7,978 nt of DNA, taken from positions 1 to 7,978 of the forward strand of contig JAERMN010000121.1 of NCBI GenBank assembly GCA_016844625.1, read 5' to 3'. The notes under the pieces were generated by a model. That model was given only the letters and a program-made list of their open reading frames with translations. It did no database searches and was not told the origin of the DNA. Positions 1 through 5,822 of this stretch are shown in pieces; positions within the stretch are counted from its first letter, which is position 1; every line of letters begins with the position of its first letter. Both the position numbers and the translations under genes were made by a program. The DNA is from Deltaproteobacteria bacterium. GTDB taxonomy: Bacteria; Desulfobacterota; Binatia; UBA9968.

Positions 1-233
1 CGCTCAGCGATCTTCGGATTGGCAGCGCCGGCGCGCGCGGTACCGGAGAGATCGCCTTTGACATCAGCCATAAACACGGGCACACCGATGCGGCTAAAGT
101 TCTCGGCGATGACCCGGAGCGTTACGGTCTTACCCGTGCCCGTCGCTCCGGCGATCAGTCCGTGGCGATTAGCCATACCGGGCAACAACGAACAATCCGC
201 GCTGCCTTTGGCGATCGGCAATTTCTCCGCCAT
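1..233 (-). CDS. HerA-like (DUF853-type) ATPase/helicase, N-terminal 77 codons only
   Basis: The gene is cut by the left edge, so only the N-terminus is visible. The start ATG is the complement of 231-233 and is preceded by a near-perfect ribosome binding site, TAAAGGAGGT (complement of 241-250), seven bases away. The protein begins MAEKLPIAKG and contains a Walker A motif GATGTGKT at residues 29-36, followed by VPVFMADVKGDLSG at about 51-64. This layout, with the P-loop very near the N-terminus, then a strand ending in D-x-K-G-D-L-S-G, matches the HerA-like helicase family once called DUF853 (E. coli YjgR type), normally about 500 residues. HerA relatives are hexameric ATPases that translocate on DNA; the role of this single-gene bacterial branch is poorly established. 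The gene is divergent from the collagen-like gene, with about 226 bases between starts. Family assignment is firm; function is inference. Confidence 0.85.
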   Translation of the reverse strand, partial: MAEKLPIAKGSADCSLLPGMANRHGLIAGATGTGKTVTLRVIAENFSRIGVPVFMADVKGDLSGTARAGAANPKIAE

Positions 234-240
234 CGATCGA

Positions 241-250
241 ACCTCCTTTA
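241..250 (-). promoter_or_regulatory. Strong Shine-Dalgarno site of the HerA-like gene
   Basis: The complement reads TAAAGGAGGT, nearly the full anti-16S complement, seven bases before the ATG. It fixes the start codon of the truncated leftward gene. A TATAAG hexamer lies upstream on the same strand (complement of 260-265), but it has no recognisable -35 partner. Confidence 0.7.
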
Positions 251-288
251 TTTCAGCCACTTATAGAGAAGAGCCAGCGGCTCCCCGG

Positions 289-317
289 TTGAGAAAGGGT
301 GCTGCTTCATATATAAA
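289..317 (+). promoter_or_regulatory. Candidate sigma70-type promoter of the collagen-like gene
   Basis: TTGAGA (289-294) and TATAAA (312-317) are separated by exactly 17 bases; each matches its consensus in five of six positions. A start near 324 would give an untranslated leader of about 135 bases. The leader holds short inverted pairs, GTGAAT/ATTCAC (329-334 with 358-363) and GAATCG/CGATTC (370-375 with 412-417), which could fold, although this is weak evidence. The promoter was found by eye and is not experimentally supported. Confidence 0.5.
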
Positions 318-459
318 CCAGATACAGCGTGAATGGAAAGTGACCGTCGCGCGTCAAATTCACCAGAATGAATCGGCTGAGTTCGTGTCGAGTGGAGGGC
401 GGTGCGGCCATCGATTCGTTTACAGAAATCAATAACAATATCTGAAGGGGGATTGCTGC

Positions 460-915
460 ATGAAACGTTTTCTAGGTGTGTTAGTTGCCTCTATGTTTTT
501 GGCCTCTACGGCGTTTGCCGGCGAAGCTGTGAAAGAAGAGAAGAAGGCTGAAAAGGGTACTGCGGGCGTCAAGGGCGAAAAGGGCGCTGCGGGTGAAAAG
601 GGCGCTGCGGGCGTCAAGGGCGAAAAGGGCGCTGCGGGTGAAAAGGGTGCTGCGGGCGTCAAGGGCGAAAAGGGCGCTGCGGGTGAAAAGGGTGCTGCGG
701 GCGTCAAGGGCGAAAAGAGCGCTGCGGGTGAAAAGGGTACTGCGGGCGTCAAGGGCGCTGCCGGCGTCAAGGGCGAAAAGGGCGCTGCGGGCGTCAAGGG
801 CGCCAAGGGCGCTGATACCAAAGCCGGCGCCATGGGTGATGAGAAGAAATCCGACACGGCTTCGGTTAAAACCGATGATAAAGCGAAAGTCGACGACAAG
901 AAGGCTAGCAAGTAA
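460..915 (+). CDS. Small exported collagen-like Gly-X-Y repeat protein (151 aa)
   Basis: The start follows GAAGGGG (444-450) at a suitable distance. Residues 1-20 form a Sec signal peptide ending STAFA, predicted to be cut before GEAVKEEKK. Residues 33-119 are 29 consecutive triplets with Gly in the first position (GVK, GEK, GAA, GTA, GAK, GAD), broken once by Ser at residue 87. The C-terminal 32 residues are charged and lysine-rich, ending KVDDKKASK. The periodic glycine fits the collagen triple-helix rule, but there is no proline at all, so any helix would have to rely on K/E charge pairs such as the recurring K-G-E steps. Bacterial collagen-like proteins are usually surface or secreted. 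This protein has no anchor, lipobox or aromatic residue in its mature part. A disordered, LEA-like or cell-wall-binding polycation is an alternative. The gene has its own promoter and terminator, so it is probably monocistronic. Coding is well supported; function is unknown. Confidence 0.85.
   Translation: MKRFLGVLVASMFLASTAFAGEAVKEEKKAEKGTAGVKGEKGAAGEKGAAGVKGEKGAAGEKGAAGVKGEKGAAGEKGAAGVKGEKSAAGEKGTAGVKGAAGVKGEKGAAGVKGAKGADTKAGAMGDEKKSDTASVKTDDKAKVDDKKASK
565..744 (+). repeat. Four tandem 45-base in-frame repeats inside the collagen-like gene
   Basis: The units are 565-609, 610-654, 655-699 and 700-744, each encoding GVK-GEK-GAA-GEK-GAA or a close variant. Units 2 and 3 are identical. Unit 1 differs from them at one base. 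Unit 4 differs at two (718, giving Gly to Ser, and 739, giving Ala to Thr). The array is preceded by a partial unit (550-564) whose 15 bases equal the end of unit 4. It continues into rearranged triplets up to 819. The fourth triplet of each unit always uses GGT where its neighbours use GGC, so the whole unit was copied as DNA, not converged on by selection for protein. Confidence 0.9.
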
Positions 916-938
916 ACTTTTCATTTAGTATCGTATCG

Positions 939-979
939 ATCGAGCAAGGTGGCCCTCCCTACCTTGCTCGATTTTTTTT
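939..979 (+). terminator. Intrinsic terminator after the collagen-like gene
   Basis: A perfect 12-base-pair stem, ATCGAGCAAGGT (939-950) with ACCTTGCTCGAT (961-972), encloses a 10-base loop and runs directly into eight T residues (972-979). It lies 23 bases after the stop codon. It isolates the collagen-like gene transcriptionally from the next gene. Confidence 0.95.
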
Positions 980-1228
980 GCCCGCTATTTTTGCGAGCCC
1001 CACGCACAGCTTTTCGCAAATGGAACAGAGCGTTAATCAAGCGTCGGCGCGCCCACGATTTTTTGCCCCGTCGGTTTTTCCTTGAGCCTCTAACCTTGCT
1101 GCGCTATAAGATTGAATCAAGCTGTAATCTCTATCGTCCAATCAAATAGATAGCTGATCGCGCTGATGGGAGGGCAACGCGATGGCGCCACAACTTTAAC
1201 CGACAAACCAAATACGGAGGATTCATCG
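980..1228. other. Intergenic stretch between the two small exported-protein genes
   Basis: No convincing gene was found here. It contains a short inverted pair TTTGCGA/TCGCAAA (990-996 and 1014-1020), several T-runs, and the candidate promoter described separately. An open frame at 949-1149 begins within the terminator, has no ribosome binding site and looks like non-coding sequence. Confidence 0.6.
1082..1110 (+). promoter_or_regulatory. Candidate sigma70-type promoter of the second small exported-protein gene
   Basis: TTGAGC (1082-1087, four of six consensus positions) and TATAAG (1105-1110, five of six) are separated by 17 bases. The start would lie near 1117, leaving a leader of about 112 bases. 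The TTGAG -35 core and the long leader resemble those of the collagen-like gene. Confidence 0.4.
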
Positions 1229-1555
1229 ATGAAACATTTGCTCGCTACTTTAGTTGCCGCGGCATTTCTTACTGCTGCTTCGATGGCGTTGGCCAAGGAC
1301 TATCAGGTTACCGGGCCAGTCGTTGACGTCAAAGACGACGTTATCATTGTCAAGAAAGGCAACGATAACTGGGAAATCGCCCGCGACAAAGACACCAAAG
1401 CTACCGGCGAAATCAAAAAAGGCGATAAAGTGATGATCAAATACAAAATGATCGCGACGACCATCGAGGGCAAGGAAGCGCCCAAAGGCAAAGCTGAAGC
1501 CAAAGCCAAACCCGACGACAAGATGAAAGTCGAAGCCAAGGCCAAGACCAAGTAA
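1229..1555 (+). CDS. Small exported basic protein with lysine/alanine-rich tail (108 aa)
   Basis: The ATG at 1229 is chosen over an in-frame ATG at 1166 because CGGAGG (1215-1220) lies eight bases upstream and because the protein then starts directly with a Sec signal peptide (MKHLLATLVAAAF..., cleavage after SMALA near residue 22). The mature part has a globular section, about residues 23-80. It alternates short predicted beta strands (YQVTGPVVDV, DDVIIVKKG, WEIARD, GDKVMIKYKM), a pattern like small OB-fold or DUF5666-like periplasmic proteins. About 28 residues of Lys/Ala/Glu tail follow, ending DDKMKVEAKAKTK. No catalytic motif or cysteine is visible. The tail and signal peptide resemble those of the preceding collagen-like protein. 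Precise family and function are unrecognised; export and reality of the gene are well supported. Confidence 0.85.
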   Translation: MKHLLATLVAAAFLTAASMALAKDYQVTGPVVDVKDDVIIVKKGNDNWEIARDKDTKATGEIKKGDKVMIKYKMIATTIEGKEAPKGKAEAKAKPDDKMKVEAKAKTK

Positions 1556-1586
1556 TATTCCGTCTACTCACCCTCCACTGTTCTCA

Positions 1587-1615
1587 GCAACGGGCCGCCA
1601 TGCGCGGCTCGTTGC
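1587..1615 (+). terminator. Terminator-like hairpin after the second small gene
   Basis: Stem GCAACGGGCCGC (1587-1598) pairs with GCGGCTCGTTGC (1604-1615) over 12 positions with one G-U wobble and a five-base loop CATGC. Only ATTTC follows, so the U-tract is poor; it may be a weak terminator or an mRNA-stabilising end. Confidence 0.6.
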
Positions 1616-1682
1616 ATTTCCAACGCTGCTTTTCTTTTGAGCGCGCGTTTGTTAGGGTTCCGGTAAATTTGCTACTGGAAAA

Positions 1683-2399
1683 ATGACCATGGCTGGACAT
1701 CCGGAAGTCACCATCGTACACAGCTCCGATTTGCACCTCGGAACCGACGACAGCTTTAGCGAGCGCGATCGTTTGGCGAACCTGCCCAAAGTTCTCGACG
1801 CGGCATTGTCAGTTGAGGCCAATGTCGTCCTGCTCGCGGGCGATTCCTTCGATAATCACCGTCAACCAGTCGAGCTTCTCGAACGGGCCGCGCAGATCCT
1901 GCGCGATTACGCTAGACCGGTGGTAATCCTGCCCGGCAATCACGACCCGCTCACTCCCGACTCGGTCTATCGGCGCGGTGGACTCGGCGAAGTTTCCAAT
2001 GTCAGCATTCTCGGCCTCAACGTCGACAAAGCGGTGCTTTTCCCCGAATTCGACTTGGAAATTTGGGGCCATGCCCACTTCGACTACACCGACATGTCAC
2101 CGCTGGCCAATCCGCGGCCGCGCACGACGCGCTGGCAACTTGCCGCGGCGCACGGCCACTATGTCGACGAAGCCCGCGATCCCAATCGCATGATCGGCTC
2201 CTGGTTAATACACCGCGAAGAACTGCTCGCCACCAGCGCCGACTATGTCGCCCTCGGTCACTGGAATCAGTCCATAGCGGTGGGCAACGGCGATGTCAAC
2301 GCACACTATTCCGGCTCGCCGGAATACACCGGAACCGTCAACGTCGTGCGCTTCAAAAAAGACGGCAGCGTTGAAGTAGGCAAAGCCCAACTGCGCTAG
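1683..2399 (+). CDS. Calcineurin-like metallophosphoesterase, SbcD/Mre11-like (238 aa)
   Basis: Hydrolysis of phosphoester bonds using two metal ions is expected. The ligand motifs are in order: D-L-H at 16-18, G-D-S-F-D at 53-57, G-N-H-D at 85-88, H-G-H at 157-159 and G-H-W-N at 192-195. The spacing and the style of the motifs (SDLHLG, LLAGDSFD, VILPGNHDP, YVALGHW) resemble the nuclease subunit of SbcCD/Mre11-Rad50. However, at 238 residues it lacks the capping domain and no SbcC/Rad50-like gene is adjacent. The last motif has Asn195 where the family usually has His. The protein is cytoplasmic, with no signal peptide. The start may be ATG 1689, as GGAAA (1677-1681) is correctly spaced for that codon and too close to 1683. 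It is convergent with the dehydrogenase gene. The substrate is unknown: DNA ends, cyclic nucleotides or a small phosphoester are all possible. Confidence 0.85.
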   Translation: MTMAGHPEVTIVHSSDLHLGTDDSFSERDRLANLPKVLDAALSVEANVVLLAGDSFDNHRQPVELLERAAQILRDYARPVVILPGNHDPLTPDSVYRRGGLGEVSNVSILGLNVDKAVLFPEFDLEIWGHAHFDYTDMSPLANPRPRTTRWQLAAAHGHYVDEARDPNRMIGSWLIHREELLATSADYVALGHWNQSIAVGNGDVNAHYSGSPEYTGTVNVVRFKKDGSVEVGKAQLR

Positions 2400-2510
2400 G
2401 TTGGCAGAGAACTGCCGTGCCGTTTTGCAGCATTGCCATCGACCTGACTTGCGTCAAAGTCCCTAATCCGACACTAACCCCTTCACCCTTTACCTCTTAC
2501 GCGCTTTTCT

Positions 2511-3497
2511 TCAAGCCGGCAGAAGCAAACGCGCTTCGTCGGCATCGACGACGGGATTCTTCGGCCGCTTTCGTTCGAGCACGCGGATAACTTCTTCGGC
2601 GGCGCCCCACTCGCCGCGTTGAGAAGCCTCCAACGTCACCGCTCCTAAATGCGGCGTCCACAGCACGTTGTCGAGCTTGAACAGCGGATGATCTTTTGCC
2701 GGCGGTTCGTCGGCGATGACATCCAATGCCGCCCCGGCGATCTTTTTCTGCTGCAGCACCCGGCACAGCGCGTCTTCGTCGACAATGCCGCCGCGCGCAG
2801 CGTTGAGCAGAAACGCCGACGGTTTCATCAGCGCGAGCCCTTTCTGCCCGACGATGCCGCGGGTCTCGCGGTTGAGCGGACAGTGAATCGTCACGAAGTC
2901 GGAGTCGGCGAGCAGTTCGTGCAAGCTCACCCACTTGCCGCCGAGCGCCGTCACGTGAGATTCCGGGATATAAGGATCGTATACCAGGAAATTCATTTCA
3001 AAGGCCCGGGCGCGCAGCGCCATGCGCGCGCCGATATTGCCCATGCCGATGATACCTAGAGTTTTGCCGGCGAGCTCGCTGCCGATGAATTTCAGGTAAT
3101 CGCTCCAGCGATTCTCCTTCACCGCGCGGTTCGCCTCATGAGTATGGCGCACCAGGGCGATCATCTGGCCGAACACTAACTCCGCGACCGACACCGCGTT
3201 GCTGCCCGGTTGGTTGGTCACCCAGATTTTGAGTTCCTTTGCCGCTTCAAGATCGACCCGCGACGGATCGACACCAACACCGGTGCGCGCGATGATTCTT
3301 AACCGGCCGGCGCTCTTCGCCATCTGCTCGCGGGTGATTTTACCCTTGCGGCTAATCACCGCGTCGACGCGCGACGCTTCCAATTCCCAACGCTGTGGCT
3401 CGACCCACGGATTGACGACCACCAGCTCAACCCGCTCGCCCAGCCACTGAAGCACGTCAGCTTGAAATTCTTCGACCAACACTCGCCCAAGGGCCAT
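2511..3497 (-). CDS. D-2-hydroxyacid dehydrogenase, phosphoglycerate-dehydrogenase-like (328 aa)
   Basis: This is an NAD-dependent oxidoreductase that interconverts a 2-oxoacid and a D-2-hydroxyacid in the cytoplasm. The substrate-domain motif ARTGVGVD is at about 70-77. The nucleotide-binding Rossmann motif G-M-G-N-I-G is at 151-156, with the acidic Asp174 (VYDPY) at the end of the second strand favouring NAD. The catalytic residues typical of the family are present: Arg235 (NAARGG), Glu264 (DEPP) and His283 (TPHLG). It has no C-terminal ACT domain and is much shorter than regulated SerA enzymes, so it could equally be a hydroxypyruvate/glyoxylate reductase or another family member. The start ATG (complement of 3495-3497) has GGGAGGAA (complement of 3501-3508) upstream. 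It is divergent from the solute-binding operon across 114 bases and may share regulation with it. Confidence 0.92.
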   Translation of the reverse strand: MALGRVLVEEFQADVLQWLGERVELVVVNPWVEPQRWELEASRVDAVISRKGKITREQMAKSAGRLRIIARTGVGVDPSRVDLEAAKELKIWVTNQPGSNAVSVAELVFGQMIALVRHTHEANRAVKENRWSDYLKFIGSELAGKTLGIIGMGNIGARMALRARAFEMNFLVYDPYIPESHVTALGGKWVSLHELLADSDFVTIHCPLNRETRGIVGQKGLALMKPSAFLLNAARGGIVDEDALCRVLQQKKIAGAALDVIADEPPAKDHPLFKLDNVLWTPHLGAVTLEASQRGEWGAAEEVIRVLERKRPKNPVVDADEARLLLPA

Positions 3498-3514
3498 AGA
3501 TTCCTCCCGATCGA

Positions 3515-3573
3515 TTGCTTCATTCTAAACTCGAGTGACGCCAAAAGCCATAAAACTCGAAGAGTTGCTTCAT
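3515..3573. promoter_or_regulatory. Duplicated motifs in the divergent intergenic region (possible operator)
   Basis: TTGCTTCAT occurs at 3515-3523 and 3565-3573, and AAACTCGA at 3527-3534 and 3553-3560, giving the order TTGCTTCAT, AAACTCGA, AAACTCGA, TTGCTTCAT. The second AAACTCGA is part of a small palindrome AACTC-GAA-GAGTT (3554-3566); the first overlaps the palindrome ACTCGAGT (3529-3536). These lie between the dehydrogenase and solute-binding protein starts and overlap a candidate -35 element. Binding by a regulator is inference. Confidence 0.35.
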
Positions 3574-3592
3574 ATCCCCATACCGCTATACT
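3565..3592 (+). promoter_or_regulatory. Candidate promoter of the solute-binding protein operon
   Basis: TTGCTT (3565-3570) and TATACT (3587-3592, five of six matches) are 16 bases apart. The start would be near 3599, only about 13 bases before ATG 3612, so the transcript would be nearly leaderless. This agrees with the absence of a clear ribosome binding site there. The -35 match is weak. Confidence 0.35.
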
Positions 3593-3611
3593 AGCGAGCA
3601 ATTCTACGCGG

Positions 3612-4595
3612 ATGCCAATAGCCAAGATGAAAATCGCCAATCGCCTTCGCCTGTCTTTAATGACGTTCGCACTCACGGCATCGCTCTTGAGCGCGGAATT
3701 TGTTGGCGCGGAACAAATTCGCCTGGCATTACCATCGCGCTCGCTGGGCTACCTGCCGATGTTCGTCGCCCTGCGCCGGGGTTTTTTCAAAGACGAGAAT
3801 CTTGATCTCGAATTGCCGGCGATGTTGCCCAACATCGCGCACAACGCGCTGCTTGGCGGCGAAGTCGAATATCACGGCGTCGCCGACTCGGCGCTGCGCC
3901 TGGCGGCCAAGGGCGCGCCGCTCAAAACGATCTTCTTCGGCGCGCGCTTGCCGAATTATTTTTTAATGTCGAAGCCTAACATCAAATCGGTCGCCGAGCT
4001 GCGCGGCAAATACGTCGCCGTCAGCCGTTTCGGTGGAACCACAGATTTAGCCGCACGGGTCGCGCTACAAGCGAATGGCCTCGACCCGCAAAAAGACGTC
4101 GTGCTGATCATGATCGGTCTCGGCAACACCCGCAACGCCGCGTTGATCGCCGGTTCGGTCGACGCCAACATCGCCAATCCGCCGGATAATTCGATGCTCA
4201 AGCAAAAAGGCTTTCGCGAGCTGTTATTTCTCGGCGACGCCATCGAGTTTCCGAGCAACGGTTTCACCACCACCGAGCGCCGGCTGGCGGAGAATCGCGA
4301 TCAAGTGAAGCGGTTGTTGCGGGCGATTTATCGCGGTCTGCTGTTTTCCCGCGACCACGCCGAAGAGACGATCAAGATCGTCGAGCGCGAGTGGAAGCTC
4401 GATGCCGCTACCGCGCGCGACTCCTACGTTTCCATCATGAAAGCGGCGAGCCGCGACGGAGCCTCGTCGGACGCCGGTCTTAAAGTACATGTGAAGCTGA
4501 TGCAGCAGTCCGACAAAACCATCGGCGATACTGCTTTGAACAAGATCGTCGATTTCCGAGTGCTTGACGAAGTGCGCCGGGAAGCCACGCGATGA
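3612..4595 (+). CDS. ABC-type solute-binding protein, NMT1/THI5-like (SBP 1, 327 aa)
   Basis: This is a periplasmic ligand-capture protein of a transporter. The frame is open from 3462, but the first 50 codons overlap the divergent gene and encode no signal peptide. From ATG 3612, or the in-frame ATG 3627, the protein starts with a basic stretch and a hydrophobic core and has a likely Sec cleavage after EFVGA (about residue 33). Next come the family signature features: a strand and loop IRLALPSRSLGYLPM (about 36-50), the helix-turn RRGFFKDENLDLEL (55-68) and the hinge-region PNIKSVAELRGKYVAVSRFGGTTD (about 122-145). There is no lipobox Cys. Length is usual for the family, which includes pyrimidine-precursor, nitrate and alkanesulfonate binders, so the ligand cannot be told. 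No Shine-Dalgarno site is evident at either start. It is the first gene of a probable operon. Confidence 0.88.
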   Translation: MPIAKMKIANRLRLSLMTFALTASLLSAEFVGAEQIRLALPSRSLGYLPMFVALRRGFFKDENLDLELPAMLPNIAHNALLGGEVEYHGVADSALRLAAKGAPLKTIFFGARLPNYFLMSKPNIKSVAELRGKYVAVSRFGGTTDLAARVALQANGLDPQKDVVLIMIGLGNTRNAALIAGSVDANIANPPDNSMLKQKGFRELLFLGDAIEFPSNGFTTTERRLAENRDQVKRLLRAIYRGLLFSRDHAEETIKIVEREWKLDAATARDSYVSIMKAASRDGASSDAGLKVHVKLMQQSDKTIGDTALNKIVDFRVLDEVRREATR

Positions 4596-4605
4596 GGACA
4601 CACCG

Positions 4606-5574
4606 ATGAAGATATTCGTCCTATTAGTCTTAGTGGTGCTATTCCCGAGCAACGCTGCCGCAGAGCGAGTTAGAACCGCTATTCCTCGCGCCACCCTGAA
4701 CTATCTCAGCCTGCCGGTGGCGGAAGTGAAAGGGTTTTTTCGCGATCAAGGTTTGGAAAACGAAACCATCGTCATTCCCGGCACCACGGCCATCGCGGCC
4801 ATTGTGAGCGGCGATGTCGACTATAGCGGCGCCGGCGGCAGCGGAATGCGCGCAGCTTTGCGGGGCGCGCCGATCAAAGCCATCATGTTTCAAACTGAAA
4901 AGGTGACCTGGTACTTACTAGCGGCCGCGGACATTCAAAAAATCACCGATCTTAAGGGAAAGCGTGTCGCCGTCGGAACCGTCGGCGACACCCAAGATGC
5001 TTTGATCACCATGTTGGTCGAGCGTGAAGGAGTTTCGGGGCGCGATATCACGCGGGTGGCGATGCCGTCGCGCAACACGACGAACACGATCCTGTCGCTC
5101 AAGACGGGAGCGTTTAGCGCCGCGGTGGTCAATGCAGACGAATCTTTGCTTGGCGAGAGAGAAGGCTTGCGCACGCTGGCGTTTATCGGCGATCTGTTTC
5201 CGTATCCCTTCCAGGGATTCGTAGCGCCGGATAAGACTATCGCGGAACGTCCGAACGACATAAAGCGATGGCTCCGAGCGATGGCGCGGGCTTTGATGTT
5301 CATCCGCGAGCGACCCGAAGAAGCGGCTGACATTGCCATGAGGAAAATCCCAATGGGCAATGTCACCCGGCCCATGGTCATTGAGGGCATTCGCCGCTTC
5401 GCCAAGGCGATTCCGGAAGGTGTACCTGGTCTGCCTTCCGCTCAAGGGATCAAGACCTTGATGGAATTCGACGTCAAGGCGCCGCTCAAAATCAAGGAAG
5501 ACGTTGCGCCGGAAAAGGTCATGAGCCTTAGACTAATGCGCGAGGTCAAGGAAGAATTAGAAAGCAAGCGTTAA
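4606..5574 (+). CDS. ABC-type solute-binding protein, NMT1/THI5-like (SBP 2, 322 aa)
   Basis: This is a second periplasmic binding protein of the same superfamily. ATG 4606 is preferred to ATG 4564 because GAGGA (4594-4598) overlaps the TGA stop of the upstream gene and sits seven bases away, implying translational coupling. The protein then begins with a clean signal peptide (MKIFVLLVLVVLFPSNAAA, cleavage after residue 19). Family features follow: RVRTAIPRATLNYLSLPVAE (21-40), VKGFFRDQGLENETIV (41-56), a small-residue segment TTAIAAIVSGDVDYSGAGGSG (about 60-80) and ITDLKGKRVAVGTVGDTQD (about 113-131). It resembles SBP 3 more than SBP 1 in the GFF(R/K)DQGL and TAIAA..SG segments, suggesting tandem duplication followed by divergence. 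The ligand is unknown. Confidence 0.9.
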   Translation: MKIFVLLVLVVLFPSNAAAERVRTAIPRATLNYLSLPVAEVKGFFRDQGLENETIVIPGTTAIAAIVSGDVDYSGAGGSGMRAALRGAPIKAIMFQTEKVTWYLLAAADIQKITDLKGKRVAVGTVGDTQDALITMLVEREGVSGRDITRVAMPSRNTTNTILSLKTGAFSAAVVNADESLLGEREGLRTLAFIGDLFPYPFQGFVAPDKTIAERPNDIKRWLRAMARALMFIRERPEEAADIAMRKIPMGNVTRPMVIEGIRRFAKAIPEGVPGLPSAQGIKTLMEFDVKAPLKIKEDVAPEKVMSLRLMREVKEELESKR

Positions 5575-5608
5575 CGGCATTCCACCTGACGAGAGAGAGA
5601 CACCAACC

Positions 5609-5815
5609 ATGATAATGATCCGAGGCATCATCGTGACGATCGCGTTTCTCATTTCGCTGTTATCGGCCGCGACTTCCTACGGCGCGAAGGTTTCCGTGCT
5701 CGTCGACCTCGATCCGGCGAGCGCAGCGCAAACCGTGATTGTCGAAAGCCTCGCCGCCGACGGCAAAAGTTCCATCGACGGCATTGGCCCGTCGATTATA
5801 AAAATCCAACCGTAG
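5609..5815 (+). CDS. Small predicted exported protein between SBP 2 and SBP 3 (68 aa)
   Basis: The frame opens with MIMIRGIIVTIAFLISLLSA, a strong hydrophobic signal sequence with likely cleavage near residue 25 (ATSYG). A mature part of about 43 residues begins AKVSVLVDLDPASAAQ and ends PSIIKIQP. A purine run GAGAGAGAGA (5591-5600) eight bases before the ATG could act as a weak ribosome binding site; ATG 5615 is an alternative. The stop is followed after seven bases by the ATG of SBP 3, so the two may be translationally coupled. The beginning of the mature part looks like one or two beta strands of a secreted sandwich domain, cut short. No family was recognised. It could be a leader peptide, a small partner protein, or the remnant of a larger gene. 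Confidence 0.55.
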   Translation: MIMIRGIIVTIAFLISLLSAATSYGAKVSVLVDLDPASAAQTVIVESLAADGKSSIDGIGPSIIKIQP

Positions 5816-5822
5816 CTCTCCC

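Noticed and set aside
19..435. Open frame of 138 codons on + overlapping the HerA-like start.
   Set aside because: It is antisense to a clear P-loop gene over more than half its length and has no RBS or recognisable sequence.
565..819. CRISPR-like or non-coding satellite array.
   Set aside because: The repeats are contiguous with no spacers, are in frame, and encode the Gly-X-Y protein.
429..928. Long open frames on both strands and in a second + frame across the collagen-like gene (429-911 and 481-924 on -, 593-928 on +).
   Set aside because: The 45-base unit is a multiple of three and lacks stops in several frames, so every frame is open by repetition. Only the + frame at 460-915 has an RBS, a signal peptide, glycine periodicity and a terminator just after it.
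949..1149. Open frame of 66 codons between the small exported-protein genes.
   Set aside because: It begins in the loop of the intrinsic terminator, lacks an RBS and contains the candidate promoter of the next gene.
1..2399. A HerA-Mre11-like DNA-end-processing module (HerA-like ATPase plus SbcD-like phosphoesterase).
   Set aside because: The two genes are on opposite strands and separated by two unrelated small genes, each with its own promoter and terminator; NurA and Rad50 partners are absent.
2403..2426. Hairpin GGCAG-AGAA-CTGCC after the metallophosphoesterase, with TTTT six bases later.
   Set aside because: The stem is only five pairs and the T-tract is short and detached, so it is too weak to call a terminator. 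The rest of 2400-2510 shows nothing definite.
3462..3611. Fifty-codon N-terminal extension of SBP 1.
   Set aside because: It overlaps the divergent dehydrogenase start and the intergenic motifs. It has no similarity to a signal peptide, whereas a proper one begins at 3612 or 3627.
4918..5445. Long antisense frames inside SBP 2 (4918-5445 and 4935-5405) and comparable ones inside SBP 3 and the CmcJ-family gene.
   Set aside because: They are shadows of GC-biased third codon positions in well-supported genes, and they lack RBS and recognisable protein features.
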